Counted from the first letter of the stretch, positions 41,001 through 50,539 are shown. The stretch: DNA of 64,000 nt from an uncultured bacterium (GCA_902797985.1 CADBUZ010000008.1:1-64000); one strand, 5' to 3'. Notes: generated from the letters alone by a model not told the origin. Made by a program: numbers and translations.

Positions 41001-41507
41001 ATGAAATGTAATGGGATAACTGTTGTTAGTGACGGGATGAAATCATTAAAAGGTGTGTATAAAGAATCAAAAGAATTAATAAAAGAATATAATATTTTTA
41101 AAACAATAAAAAGTGACTTAAAAGAATTTGTAACAGGCGTCGACGAATCTGTATACCGTGGGAATGTTAATACGGATGGTATAACCGATGATAAAGCCAG
41201 ACAAATCATTGATACAAGTAAAAGTGGATTAAAAGCTTATGCTAAGGCAAATAATTTAAATATTGTTATACATACTCCTCAAAAATATGAATCAGGTGCA
41301 AATAGTTTTGAAAAACCTTTGTCTGTTAGTGTTACTTCTAACGAATTGGTAAATAGTTATACTGATAACAAAGTTATAAACGGTGATACCACTAAAACAT
41401 CTTTATATTTAACGGATAAATTAACTGCTGAAGATACTTTCCTTAGACGTGTGTATAGAACGGTTGATGAATTAAAAAATAATATAGAAAATAAAAAGAA
41501 AAATTAA
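41001..41507 (+). CDS. Hypothetical protein, 168 aa
   Basis: I do not recognise a family. The start at 41001 is preferred because AAAGGGA precedes it; an in-frame ATG 36 bases upstream has no such site. The product is soluble, rich in Lys, Asp and Thr, with helical ends and a middle strand segment NIVIHTPQKYES. There is no signal peptide. The gene is isolated, with AT-rich flanks, and a perfect 22-bp palindrome at 41535-41556 lies after its stop codon. Confidence 0.6.
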   Translation: MKCNGITVVSDGMKSLKGVYKESKELIKEYNIFKTIKSDLKEFVTGVDESVYRGNVNTDGITDDKARQIIDTSKSGLKAYAKANNLNIVIHTPQKYESGANSFEKPLSVSVTSNELVNSYTDNKVINGDTTKTSLYLTDKLTAEDTFLRRVYRTVDELKNNIENKKKN

Positions 41508-41534
41508 GAGTTTTAATTTCTTCAAAATAAGCAG

Positions 41535-41556
41535 TTACATAATATTTATTATGTAA
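41535..41556. other. 22-bp perfect palindrome
   Basis: TTACATAATATTTATTATGTAA, here described as TTACATAATA and its complement around TT, lies 28 bases past the 168-aa gene. It has no T-run, so it may be an operator or an mRNA end structure rather than a terminator. Confidence 0.4.
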
Positions 41557-41596
41557 AAATTGCTGTAATATTGTATATAATTATCAAAAGTTTTTA

Positions 41597-41625
41597 TTTA
41601 CAAGGTAATTAAATAATGTTATCAT
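41597..41625 (+). promoter_or_regulatory. Sigma-70 promoter
   Basis: TTTACA (41597-41602) and TATCAT (41620-41625) are separated by 17 bp, 27 bases before the ATG at 41653. Confidence 0.6.
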
Positions 41626-41652
41626 ATTGTTAAGTTGAATAAGGAGATTATT

Positions 41653-41826
41653 ATGGCAAGATTAGTAAGACCTACATGGGCAATAAGATGTACACAATCA
41701 GGTTGCAGAACTTTGTTTGAAGTTGCTCAAACCGAAGATGGAAGACAACAAGAAGTTGTTTGTCCAAACTGTGGTGAACATTATGTATATCCGATTAAAG
41801 ATGATGACGAAGGTAATAACAATTAA
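41653..41826 (+). CDS. Small zinc-ribbon protein, 57 aa
   Basis: The protein starts MARLVRPTWAIRCTQSGC and has a CX4C and a CX2C pair (CPNC), giving one probable zinc site, and an acidic tail. The ATG at 41653 has AAGGAG upstream; an earlier in-frame ATG does not. It is followed 5 bases later by the TIGR01212-like radical SAM gene, so the two are co-transcribed. The function is unknown. Confidence 0.72.
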   Translation: MARLVRPTWAIRCTQSGCRTLFEVAQTEDGRQQEVVCPNCGEHYVYPIKDDDEGNNN

Positions 41827-41831
41827 TCTTC

Positions 41832-42767
41832 ATGGAATTTAACGGAACAGACAAACGATATAATCAATTTAGCGCCTTTCTTAAAAATAAGTTTGGCGCT
41901 AAAGTTTATAAAATCACTATTGATGCGGGATTTTCATGCCCTAACAGAGATGGAACAATCTCTAAAGGTGGTTGTATTTTCTGTGATGAAAGCGGAAGTT
42001 TTTCGCAGGCTCACTCAAATATTTTATCGGTATCTGAACAGATAAACATTGGTGCAGAAACTTTATCTAAACGATTCAAAGCTGAAAAATTTATGGCTTA
42101 TTTTCAAGCATACTCTAACACCTATAAACCCGTAGACGAACTTAAAAAAATATATGATGCGTCACTCAACCATAAAGATGTTGTAGGTATTTCGATTGGA
42201 ACTCGTCCTGATTGTATTGATGATGATAAGCTTAAACTAATCTCATCATATAATGATAATTATTACACTTGGCTCGAATACGGACTTCAATCTTCTAACA
42301 ACAAAACGCTTAAAAAAATAAATAGAGGACACGATTATGAAACTTTTGTAAAAACGTACAAAAAAACAAAAGAATACGGAATAAATGTGTGCGTTCACGT
42401 CATTTTAGGATTATGGGAAACTCACGATGAAATGATGGAAACCGCTAAAAGATTAGCTGAATTAAATATAGACGGAATAAAAATCCACATGCTGTGTGCT
42501 TTAGAAGACACTAAACTCGCTGATTTATACCAAAAAGGTGAAATAGATTTTATGAGTGAAGATGAATATATTTCTACAGTATGTGATTTTTTAGAATACT
42601 TACCCCCTCAAACTACAATTCACAGATTAGCAGGAAACGGTCTAAAAAAAGAACTCATAGCTCCCAGATGGATTGGAAAAAAATTAGATGCTTTGAATAA
42701 AATAGATAGAGAATTTATAAAAAGAAATTCATATCAAGGCATTAAATATGATAAATATTATATATAA
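41832..42767 (+). CDS. TIGR01212/YhcC-family radical SAM protein
   Basis: The 311 residues carry CPNRDGTISKGGCIFCDESGS, the cluster-binding segment typical of TIGR01212, then SIGTRPDCIDDD, WLEYGLQSSNNKTL and LAELNIDGIKIHMLC. Members are elongator-protein-3-like radical SAM proteins of unknown substrate. The start codon is 5 bases after the zinc-ribbon gene. Its last codons lie in a 42-bp palindrome. Confidence 0.9.
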   Translation: MEFNGTDKRYNQFSAFLKNKFGAKVYKITIDAGFSCPNRDGTISKGGCIFCDESGSFSQAHSNILSVSEQINIGAETLSKRFKAEKFMAYFQAYSNTYKPVDELKKIYDASLNHKDVVGISIGTRPDCIDDDKLKLISSYNDNYYTWLEYGLQSSNNKTLKKINRGHDYETFVKTYKKTKEYGINVCVHVILGLWETHDEMMETAKRLAELNIDGIKIHMLCALEDTKLADLYQKGEIDFMSEDEYISTVCDFLEYLPPQTTIHRLAGNGLKKELIAPRWIGKKLDALNKIDREFIKRNSYQGIKYDKYYI

Positions 42768-42783
42768 TATTTATCATATTTAA
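42742..42783. terminator. 42-bp perfect AT-rich palindrome, likely bidirectional terminator
   Basis: The left arm 42742-42762 is exactly complementary to the right arm 42763-42783. It overlaps the last 26 bases of the radical SAM gene and reaches to 2 bases before the convergent transporter stop codon at 42786. The all-AT stem except two G-C pairs gives a long weak hairpin usable in both directions. Confidence 0.6.
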
Positions 42784-42785
42784 AT

Positions 42786-44240
42786 TTACCTGTATATCCC
42801 AACATTATATTTCTTACAGTATCTTTTTGTTTCTTTTATTACAATCCCTGATAACGCAAATACTGCTATTAAATTAGGAACACATAAGAACAATGTCACC
42901 CCATCAGATAAATTTATTATACTTTTAAAATTCATTGCAGAGCCTGCAATTATACACAAACAATATATTAACTGAAAAACTCTTGTTTTAGCTTTACCCT
43001 CTCCGAATAAAAACGTCCAAGCCTTCACCCCATAATATGAACCGCAAAGCATTGTGGAAAGAACAAAACAAGATACCATTACTGTTAATAAAACAGGGAA
43101 AAACGGACAAATTGTACCGAATGCTTGAGATGTAAGTTCTATCCCGGCTAAACCATTAAATGCTAAATATTGCTTTGACACAACAATTACAAACGCAGTT
43201 GCGCTACTAACGATTACAGTATCCACAAATGGTTGAAGCATAGATATAAATGCCTGTGAAACAGGTTTGTTTGTATGAACGGCCGAAAACGCAATAGATG
43301 CAGTTCCCAATCCTGATTCATTTGCAAACATTGCTCTCCTAAACCCCCACAATAGACACGCAAATGCACCGCCTTGAACTGCTTTTGGAGAAAATGCTTC
43401 CCTTATTATCAAATTTATTGTTTCCGGAACATGGTGTATATTTAATATACACACAAGAATTGCACTTGCGACGTACAACGTACACATTAAAGGAGTAACC
43501 TTTGATGTAAATTTACCAATAGATTTTATTCCACCTATGATAGTGAACCACGTTATTATCGCTACAATAACCCCTAACGCCCAACCGTTGTCGTAAAAAA
43601 TACTATTTACACCGCCTGTCACCTCTGTTATTTGCGAGGTCATTGCATTTATTTGGAATAAATTCCAACCGCCAATCATTGCAAACACACAACATACTGC
43701 ATAAATTTTTGCAAGAATTGGTGCGTATTTTTTTACTCTTTTATCTCTCAACCCTTTTAAAATATAGTACATAGGGCCGCCTGACACAGTACCATCAGGA
43801 TTTGCTTGTCTAAATTTTAATCCCAATAGCACTTCTGAATATTTCAATGCCATAGAAAAAATTCCGGCAACAATTATCCAAAAAATAACTCCCGGACCAC
43901 CTATTGATACGGCAGCGGCTGAACCTGCAATATTACCTATACCGGCTGATGCCGAAATAGTTGCACTCAGCGCTTGAAATGATGAAACCTCTCCCTTTTT
44001 CTTTCTTTCAAAACCTTCTTTTTTGTGTTCATAAGTTTTTGTTATTAAATCTATAGCGTGTTTAAACCCCCAAAAACCTATAAACCTAGTTCTAATTGTG
44101 AAAAATACTGCTGCAAAAATCAAAAGTGCTACAATGAACTCTATCTTTACTCCACCAATCGTTACATAAGAAAAAATTATTCCTGATATCTTATCTGCAA
44201 TCGGTGATAATAAACTATCTATCAAGCTATCTATATTCAT
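42786..44240 (-). CDS. Alanine/glycine:cation symporter (AGCS family)
   Basis: This is a sodium-coupled amino-acid importer in the inner membrane. The 484 residues have about eleven hydrophobic segments, with the family motifs ISASAGIGNIAGSAAAVS-type near 90, GGPMYYILKGL (about 150), and FANESGLGTASIAFSAVHT (about 305). It starts 42 bases after the thrB stop codon, and may be the last gene of that unit. The precise amino acid cannot be told. Confidence 0.93.
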   Translation of the reverse strand: MNIDSLIDSLLSPIADKISGIIFSYVTIGGVKIEFIVALLIFAAVFFTIRTRFIGFWGFKHAIDLITKTYEHKKEGFERKKKGEVSSFQALSATISASAGIGNIAGSAAAVSIGGPGVIFWIIVAGIFSMALKYSEVLLGLKFRQANPDGTVSGGPMYYILKGLRDKRVKKYAPILAKIYAVCCVFAMIGGWNLFQINAMTSQITEVTGGVNSIFYDNGWALGVIVAIITWFTIIGGIKSIGKFTSKVTPLMCTLYVASAILVCILNIHHVPETINLIIREAFSPKAVQGGAFACLLWGFRRAMFANESGLGTASIAFSAVHTNKPVSQAFISMLQPFVDTVIVSSATAFVIVVSKQYLAFNGLAGIELTSQAFGTICPFFPVLLTVMVSCFVLSTMLCGSYYGVKAWTFLFGEGKAKTRVFQLIYCLCIIAGSAMNFKSIINLSDGVTLFLCVPNLIAVFALSGIVIKETKRYCKKYNVGIYR

Positions 44241-44282
44241 ATTTATATCTTAATATAACCAAAGCATTCGGTAAAGGATAAA

Positions 44283-45224
44283 TTATTCTGATAAAATTTC
44301 AGCGCCGTTTTGCTCTACTTTAAGAGTTCTAATATCAGCTCTGACATTTAGATTCTCCATTATTTCTTCCGTAACAGACTTAACTTTGTCAACTGCACTA
44401 TACTTGGAAATTATCAACATTGAAGAACCTGCTCCGCTCAAAACACATCCGAGCACATCTTCTTCATGTTTAAATGCTTCACACAATTCCTTTAATCCCG
44501 GAACGAGCTTTTCTCTATAAGGCTGATGAAGTTTATCAGTAAGAGCGACCTTCATAAGTTCAGAATCACAAGAATTAACAGCCTCAACGAACATACCCAT
44601 TCTTTTTAGATTAAATACGGCATCTTCAATAGAAACCTCTTTAGGAATAACTGATCTTGAAATCTCGGTAGCAAGCTCAACATCAGGAATACAAACAGTA
44701 ATCGCCCAATCTTCAGGCCAATCAAGCTTTCTATAAATAATACTGCCATCATTCTCCAATGAAGACATTACCAATCCGCCAACAATTGCAGGAGTAACAT
44801 TATCAGGATGTCCTTCTACCTCTGTTGCAATAGACAATAATGCAGATTCATCCGCAGGATCACCCAAAAGCTTATTCGCTGCAATCAAAGCACCCACAAT
44901 TACCGCCGCAGAACTTCCTAACCCCCTTGTTACAGGAATTGATGTTTGTATATTTATTTTTAACTCTGAAGGAGTCTGACCAATAGAATTGTAAAGCATT
45001 TCTACTGCTTTATACACAACACTGGTTTCATCTCTTGGAATATGGTCAATTATTAAATTATCGACTTCTTCTTCATCAGATAATATGTTTATTTCGACTC
45101 CTGTTCCCGGTAACACTGTTTCGTCTATAGTAACAATATTATAAATTGGCAATGCCATACCCAAACAATCGAATCCCGGTCCTATATTTGCTGATGTAGC
45201 AGGTACTTTAACACTAACCTTCAC
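44283..45224 (-). CDS. thrB: Homoserine kinase
   Basis: ThrB phosphorylates homoserine in threonine synthesis. The GHMP-kinase motifs are VKVPATSANIGPGFDCLGMAL at the N-terminus, PVTRGLGSSAAVIVGALIA (about 95) and VLSGAGSSMLIIS (about 260). The length of 313 is normal. thrA and thrC are not in the window. A neighbouring amino-acid transporter lies downstream on the same strand. Confidence 0.95.
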   Translation of the reverse strand: MKVSVKVPATSANIGPGFDCLGMALPIYNIVTIDETVLPGTGVEINILSDEEEVDNLIIDHIPRDETSVVYKAVEMLYNSIGQTPSELKINIQTSIPVTRGLGSSAAVIVGALIAANKLLGDPADESALLSIATEVEGHPDNVTPAIVGGLVMSSLENDGSIIYRKLDWPEDWAITVCIPDVELATEISRSVIPKEVSIEDAVFNLKRMGMFVEAVNSCDSELMKVALTDKLHQPYREKLVPGLKELCEAFKHEEDVLGCVLSGAGSSMLIISKYSAVDKVKSVTEEIMENLNVRADIRTLKVEQNGAEILSE

Positions 45225-45307
45225 TTTTTATCTCCTTCATTTCCACATTATAACAAAAACAAATTAAAAATATACCTGTTTGCTATGAACCTGTCAATGT
45301 CACAATA

Positions 45308-46135
45308 TTAAAGCATTCCTGCACTAATTTTCCCGAATTTTGCAGACAAATCATCAATATGATGAACAAAATAAACATATGGCTCTAAATCTTTTTCATT
45401 CAAATCCACAATTGCACCCCAATCAGCTCTGGCATGGTGTGCTGCTATCATTTTTGCAACTTCTTTAAAACCTTTGCTCATACATAAAGTATACGCAAAC
45501 TGCGAATGCGTAAACCATTCTCGCTTGAAATTTTCGTCATAATCTATAATACCGTTTTCTTCGTCAATCGTATATTCATATATTTTACCGATATCATGAA
45601 GCGCACATGCCGCAATTGCATTATCCTTATTTATTGATTGGAATGAACAATCAATAACCTTTTTTGCCAACTCTATGCATTCAAGTGTGTGAACCAACAA
45701 TCCACCCATATAATTGTGATGCATAGATTTTGCAGCAGGCGATATTTTTATTTTATCTTTATTATCCATAAAATATTCAAGAACAAAACTTCTTAATTTT
45801 TCGTCTTTTATCTCATTGAGATTAGTCAAAATTTCATTGAAAACCTCATCTTGCTCATTAGGTTCCAACCCCATTTTTGCTTCTTTTATCAATTCTAAAG
45901 AAGATACAAGACAGTTATTAAATCTTTCATTGAAAGTTGCCGTAACAATTCTTACAAGATTTCCTACTCTAAAAAGTTTTACATCTAATCTGTTTATTGT
46001 TTCTTCCCACATTATACAATTCAAAGTTGAATTATCTTCTGTATTTTTCAACTGAAGCTTTCCCATCTTTGTACCGGCTTTAGTATCACCAACACTATAA
46101 GATATTACTTCATATATTGCAGTTGTGCTAAACAC
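45308..46135 (-). CDS. YhaM-like 3'-5' exoribonuclease
   Basis: The N-terminal OB fold (about 1-90; STLNCIMWEETINRLDVKLF) is followed by an HD phosphohydrolase domain. The metal-site residues are visible as HHNYMGGLLVHTLECIELA (about 140), LHDIGKIYEY (about 185) and AAHHARADWG. This layout is that of YhaM/CBF1 nucleases acting on RNA and single-stranded DNA. The start is GTG with AGGAG upstream. At 275 residues it is somewhat shorter than B. subtilis YhaM. It is 26 bases downstream of the PurH-like gene. Confidence 0.85.
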   Translation of the reverse strand: MFSTTAIYEVISYSVGDTKAGTKMGKLQLKNTEDNSTLNCIMWEETINRLDVKLFRVGNLVRIVTATFNERFNNCLVSSLELIKEAKMGLEPNEQDEVFNEILTNLNEIKDEKLRSFVLEYFMDNKDKIKISPAAKSMHHNYMGGLLVHTLECIELAKKVIDCSFQSINKDNAIAACALHDIGKIYEYTIDEENGIIDYDENFKREWFTHSQFAYTLCMSKGFKEVAKMIAAHHARADWGAIVDLNEKDLEPYVYFVHHIDDLSAKFGKISAGML

Positions 46136-46161
46136 GTTTTTTCTCCTATAACTATAATTTT

Positions 46162-47073
46162 TTATACCAAAGAAAAATTAGATATGCCTGTAGTAATAAC
46201 AGCCACATTAAATTTATCTGCTTGTCTTAATACATCTTGAGTTACACCCGGCTGTATAATCAAAGAAATTCTATTTTGAACGGCAACATTCAAATCATGA
46301 ACAGTCATTGGAACATCTGCAGCAAGAACAGCTTCTTTGGCATTATCGCATGATAAATTTAAAGCATACTCAAAAGCAGAATTTTGCATTCCTTGAGATA
46401 TACCAACCGTCTTAAAATCCTTAACGACAACGACTGCACTACTTCTTAAATATTTTGATATTTTCCACGCAAAAATAGAATCTTCAACCTGTTCTACATT
46501 GGGTTTTGTCTTTGAAACTACTTGAAACGAGTCTTTATCCAACTCTTTTTTATTCATATCTTGAACAATTGTCCCGAAAGGAGTTGAAAAATATTCTTCT
46601 TTCAAATAATTCTTATATTCGTTCAACGGAGTTTTTATAGTAACATACTTAATCTTAGAAGCTTCTAAATGCTCAATTGCTTCTTTAGAAAATTCAGGAG
46701 CAACAATCAAATGTTGAGAAGTCAGCAATTTCACAAGCTCACCTTCAGCTTTTTTCGTAACAGCAACAACCCCGCACAAAGCATCAATCGGATTAGAATC
46801 AACCGCTTTCCCGAAAGAATCAAACATTGTTGAACCCAGTGCTACACTTGTTAAAGTATTGTTTTTTACAAACACGGTAGCGCAAACATCAAAAAACTCA
46901 GAAGCAATATTCAGTGCAAGAGTCATATTTACAATATCAGAATAAGATAATTCATCAGATGATACATAATCAATAATATCACCTGTTTTATATAACTTTG
47001 CGCTCTGGGAAAAAGTAGCGCCTGCCGATAAAGTGTTTATATATTCCATTTCGTTCAATTTTGTATTTTCCAT
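46162..47073 (-). CDS. Degenerate PurH/AICAR transformylase-like protein
   Basis: The 303 residues follow the transformylase domain of PurH: LSYSDIVNMTLAL resembles the LSYNN segment, DSNPIDALCGVVAV resembles DPxSAFGGIIA, DSIFAWKISKYLRSSAVVV resembles DLxFAWKVxKHxKSNAIV, and SLIIQPGVTQD resembles IIQPGGSxRD. The catalytic KHxNPCG segment is replaced by KNNTLTS (Lys70 kept, His to Asn71). The cyclohydrolase (IMPCH) domain is absent. The enzyme is therefore probably inactive as a transformylase or uses a different substrate. It is transcribed 14 bases after PBP1A. Confidence 0.75.
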   Translation of the reverse strand: MENTKLNEMEYINTLSAGATFSQSAKLYKTGDIIDYVSSDELSYSDIVNMTLALNIASEFFDVCATVFVKNNTLTSVALGSTMFDSFGKAVDSNPIDALCGVVAVTKKAEGELVKLLTSQHLIVAPEFSKEAIEHLEASKIKYVTIKTPLNEYKNYLKEEYFSTPFGTIVQDMNKKELDKDSFQVVSKTKPNVEQVEDSIFAWKISKYLRSSAVVVVKDFKTVGISQGMQNSAFEYALNLSCDNAKEAVLAADVPMTVHDLNVAVQNRISLIIQPGVTQDVLRQADKFNVAVITTGISNFSLV

Positions 47074-47087
47074 ATTTCTTTCCGTTT

Positions 47088-49211
47088 CTAAAAATCTTGA
47101 CCTGCCGTAGGTATTGGAGGATGTGCCGTTGACTGAGGAACAGGAGCATTGCCTTGTTTGATTTGAGGAACATAATAAGACTGTTGACCGTCATTCGAAA
47201 CAGGCGGTTTATAACTATTCACCTGAACAACATCTTCTGTTGGAGCTGTTACATCTGAGTCATCGTAATATTTTTCAGTATTTTTTGAATTTGTTAATTG
47301 AGAAACATTTTTTCCTTTTTTAGTTGCCAACATATCAGGATAACCAAAATCCTCATTACCATATGGCTCAGTTGCTTTTCTCATAACATCACGCCATATA
47401 ATAGCAGGTACTGTACCACCTGTAAGTCCGCCCATTCTTGTATTGTCATCGTTTCCTACCCATACACCTGTAACTACTGATGGCGTATAACCTACAAACC
47501 ACGCATCTTTATAATCATCGGTTGTACCTGTTTTGCCGGCACAAGGTTTCCCTATATTAGCCGCCATGCCTGTACCGTTTCTGATTACTGTTTTTAACAT
47601 AGACGTCATAATAGCCGCAACTTCTGTATCCAAAACTTTTTCTACTCTTGCTCTTGGGGCAGAATACAACACTTTTCCTCTTGAAGATTCTACTCTTTCG
47701 ATAGCATAAGGTTCAACCTTATAACCACCACTAGCGAATATTCCGTATGCTCTTGTCAATTCAAACAACTTAACACCGTTTGAACCTAATGCAATAGTAT
47801 GGTCATACTGAAGCGGAGTATTTATACCCATAACACGAGCAACTTGTATAACCGCACGAACACCAACATACTCTATAAGTCTTGCTGCACATACATTTGA
47901 AGAAACCATTAATGCTTTATACAAAGGAATACGACCTCTATATTTATTTCCATAATTATGTGGTGCCCAATTACCTATTTTATAAGGAGTATCGTCAATC
48001 ATATCATTTGGATTAAGTCCTTTTTGAATAGCCGCAGTATAAATGAATGGTTTAAAAGCTGATCCGGGAGGTCTTATAGCTTGTGTAACCCTGTCATATT
48101 GACTTTCTGCGTAATTTTTACCACCGGCGTACACGAGAATTTTTCCATCTACCGGACTAAATGAAAATATTGCCGCTTGACTGTTCGCCCCGCGCATTCC
48201 CCACGCATTTAAATCATTAATCAATGCTTCATTTGCCACTTTTTGTGCATTATAATCTAATGTCGTAATAATCTTATACCCGCCTGATGTAATTTCTTGT
48301 TCTGTAAAACCGAGTCTTGCAAGTTCTCTTATAACATAATCGCAAAAATAAGGCGCTTTATTCAATGTGTAATACTTTGGCATAGATGTAAGCTTAACTT
48401 TTTCTTCTTGAGCTTTTTTCATCGTATCTTTATCTATATAATGCATTTTATACATTCTTTCTAACACACGATTACGACGTTTTATAGCCAAGTTCAAATT
48501 GTTAAACGGAGAATAAACAGAAGGTGCTTGAGGTAACCCTGCAATTAATGCCATTTCTCCGAGAGTTAATTGATTTAAGTTTTTATTAAAATATGTTTGA
48601 GATGCCCCTTGCACACCATATGCTCCTGAGCCTAAATAAACATTATTTAAATACATCTCTAATATTTGATTTTTATTTAAAGATTTTTCAATTTTTGCCG
48701 CTATAATAATTTCTTTTAATTTTCTGGAATAAGTTTGTTCATTTGATAAAAACAACATTCTTGATAACTGCTGAGTAATAGTACTACCACCTTGCACAAC
48801 TCTCCCTGCTATTAAGTTTTCTATCATTGAACGAGTTAAACCAAACAAATCATATCCGTTATGATTATAAAAATTCTTATCTTCTGTCGCTATTATTGCT
48901 TGTTGAAGTTCTTTTGGCACATCTTTAATGCTTACCTTTGAAAAAGTACAAGCATTAAATGTTTTTATAACTTCTCCATCTGATGAATAAAAAGTAGTAA
49001 CCATATTAGGTCTAAACTCAGATAAATTCGCAATTGGAGGAACTATTGCCAAATAAGCTTTCAATGAAACTAAACCGCCCAATACAACCGCAGCACCTAC
49101 AATCAATAATCTTTTTAATGTATCAAAGATTGAATCTTCAGATTCTTCTTTATAATTCTTTGAAACTCGTGTCTTGAAATCTTCATAATCATTTTTATTA
49201 TAACGTGACAT
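47088..49211 (-). CDS. mrcA: Penicillin-binding protein 1A (bifunctional)
   Basis: This is a class A PBP for peptidoglycan polymerisation and cross-linking. One N-terminal membrane anchor (about 30-52) is followed by the GT51 glycosyltransferase domain with EDKNFYNHNG, GGSTITQQLSR and EMYLNNVYLGSGAYG. The transpeptidase domain has SAFKPF (SxxK, about 385), SSNVCA (SxN) and GKTGTTDDYKDAWF (KTG). The C-terminal 80 residues are disordered and Pro-rich. The length is 707. Confidence 0.96.
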   Translation of the reverse strand: MSRYNKNDYEDFKTRVSKNYKEESEDSIFDTLKRLLIVGAAVVLGGLVSLKAYLAIVPPIANLSEFRPNMVTTFYSSDGEVIKTFNACTFSKVSIKDVPKELQQAIIATEDKNFYNHNGYDLFGLTRSMIENLIAGRVVQGGSTITQQLSRMLFLSNEQTYSRKLKEIIIAAKIEKSLNKNQILEMYLNNVYLGSGAYGVQGASQTYFNKNLNQLTLGEMALIAGLPQAPSVYSPFNNLNLAIKRRNRVLERMYKMHYIDKDTMKKAQEEKVKLTSMPKYYTLNKAPYFCDYVIRELARLGFTEQEITSGGYKIITTLDYNAQKVANEALINDLNAWGMRGANSQAAIFSFSPVDGKILVYAGGKNYAESQYDRVTQAIRPPGSAFKPFIYTAAIQKGLNPNDMIDDTPYKIGNWAPHNYGNKYRGRIPLYKALMVSSNVCAARLIEYVGVRAVIQVARVMGINTPLQYDHTIALGSNGVKLFELTRAYGIFASGGYKVEPYAIERVESSRGKVLYSAPRARVEKVLDTEVAAIMTSMLKTVIRNGTGMAANIGKPCAGKTGTTDDYKDAWFVGYTPSVVTGVWVGNDDNTRMGGLTGGTVPAIIWRDVMRKATEPYGNEDFGYPDMLATKKGKNVSQLTNSKNTEKYYDDSDVTAPTEDVVQVNSYKPPVSNDGQQSYYVPQIKQGNAPVPQSTAHPPIPTAGQDF

Positions 49212-49260
49212 TTTTATCCCTTTACTGACAATAATAAAACAAATTTATTATCATATCCTT

Positions 49261-49695
49261 GTGCATGCTATTATTTTATCAGAAATAAATTATTATTACA
49301 AAATGATTATAGATTTTTTAGCAAATATAAAAAACGAATTTTTATCATACTTCGTGCCTGAAAGAGTAGAGTATGAAGTAGTAGGCAGCTGCAAAAAATG
49401 TGGTAAATGCTGTCGTTACATGTATAGCTTTGATACCTATTCCGAAAAAGAATTTAAAATTATGCAATTTCTGTTTCCTGCCTATAAAAGATTTTATATA
49501 AAAGGTAAAGACGAAGATGGAAATCTGATATTTGCCTGTAAATACGTAACAGACGAAGGTCTTTGCTCAGTATATGAAAAAAGATTACCAATGTGCAAAA
49601 AATATCCCGCCAGAAAAATATACTACAAAGCAGGCTTGCATGAAGGCTGTGGATACAAAGTTATTGATAAAAATTTTGAAGATTATTTAAAATAA
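49261..49695 (+). CDS. YkgJ-type Cys-cluster protein
   Basis: The protein has the CKKCGKCCRYMYSF cluster (about 45), CKYVTDEGLCSVYEKRLPMCKKYPAR, and a last Cys in HEGCGY, the pattern of the YkgJ/UPF0153 putative zinc or iron-binding family. Function is unknown. The frame opens with GTG at 49261, but an internal ATG at 49303 (about 130 residues) is equally possible, since no ribosome-binding site is clear at either. It converges with the coiled-coil gene with a 13-base overlap. Confidence 0.82.
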   Translation: MHAIILSEINYYYKMIIDFLANIKNEFLSYFVPERVEYEVVGSCKKCGKCCRYMYSFDTYSEKEFKIMQFLFPAYKRFYIKGKDEDGNLIFACKYVTDEGLCSVYEKRLPMCKKYPARKIYYKAGLHEGCGYKVIDKNFEDYLK

Positions 49696-49916
49696 TCACA
49701 AATTAAAGTTTTTTGACGCTTTGGCACAAGCTTTTTAAATCCTTCTACAATCGGATTTTTATCACAGTCCTTTAACTGTTTTACTAAAATAGCTTTGTCT
49801 AATATAGCTTTATCATACAAATCTTCACACAAATCAGAAGTTTTTAATCTTTTCTTAAATTTTTTGATTTGTTCGTCGGTTTCTTCGATTTTTTTTAAAA
49901 TTTCTTCTTTTTTCAC
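49683..49916 (-). CDS. Small coiled-coil protein, 77 aa
   Basis: This is a Lys/Glu-rich helix (residues 1-35, KKIEETDEQIKKFKKRLK) followed by a less charged part. The start is GTG with GAGGAA upstream. No family is recognised. It is upstream-adjacent to nothing on its strand, so it is probably monocistronic. Confidence 0.6.
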   Translation of the reverse strand: MKKEEILKKIEETDEQIKKFKKRLKTSDLCEDLYDKAILDKAILVKQLKDCDKNPIVEGFKKLVPKRQKTLICDYFK

Positions 49917-49995
49917 TAAAACTATTCCTCAAATTTACTATATTAGAATAACGTCTTTTTGAAAATAATACATCCGCTTTTTGGTCGAAATTAAA

Positions 49996-50538
49996 CTAAG
50001 CAGTGACCAACTTATCAATACCCAACATTATGGCTTCCATATTTGATTTCGCAAGTTTTTTCCTTTCTTCAGGCAAAACTATATCGATTGCTTTTTCTAA
50101 AATCTCTACATTAAGAGCGGTTTCTTCGTTAGAAAGAACCCCTAAGGATACCATATTAGTTAACTTAGGATTTCCTGAATCAACTGCTTTATCAGTCATA
50201 GGACTAAAAATATAACTAATATCTTCACGAGGTCTGATTTCTTCTATCAAAGAAGAATTACAAATCAACATTCCGCCTTTTTTTATTCTGGAGATAAATC
50301 TGTCAAAAGATAATTGATTTAAAGCAATGACACAATCTACATCTTGCTTATGGACAGAACTAACTTCATCATCAGATACGACAATCTCGCAATTAACCGT
50401 ACCCCCTCTCATTTCAGCACCATAACACGGATACCAAGTAACGTTTTTACCTGCAAGCATAAATGCATTTGCAAGCACTTTTCCCGCAAATAATACACCT
50501 TGTCCGCCAAAACCAGCTATTATATAATTCTTTTCCAT
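49996..50538 (-). CDS. 2-oxoacid:ferredoxin oxidoreductase, gamma subunit
   Basis: This subunit of 180 residues belongs to a pyruvate/2-oxoacid:ferredoxin oxidoreductase. It begins YIIAGFGGQGVLFAGKVLANA and has TWYPCYGAEMRGGTVNCEIVV, both typical of the gamma domain that holds the other subunits together. It is the last gene of the operon, 1 base after the beta-subunit gene. Together the four genes oxidise a 2-oxoacid with CoA and ferredoxin. Confidence 0.93.
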   Translation of the reverse strand: MEKNYIIAGFGGQGVLFAGKVLANAFMLAGKNVTWYPCYGAEMRGGTVNCEIVVSDDEVSSVHKQDVDCVIALNQLSFDRFISRIKKGGMLICNSSLIEEIRPREDISYIFSPMTDKAVDSGNPKLTNMVSLGVLSNEETALNVEILEKAIDIVLPEERKKLAKSNMEAIMLGIDKLVTA

Positions 50539-50539
50539 A

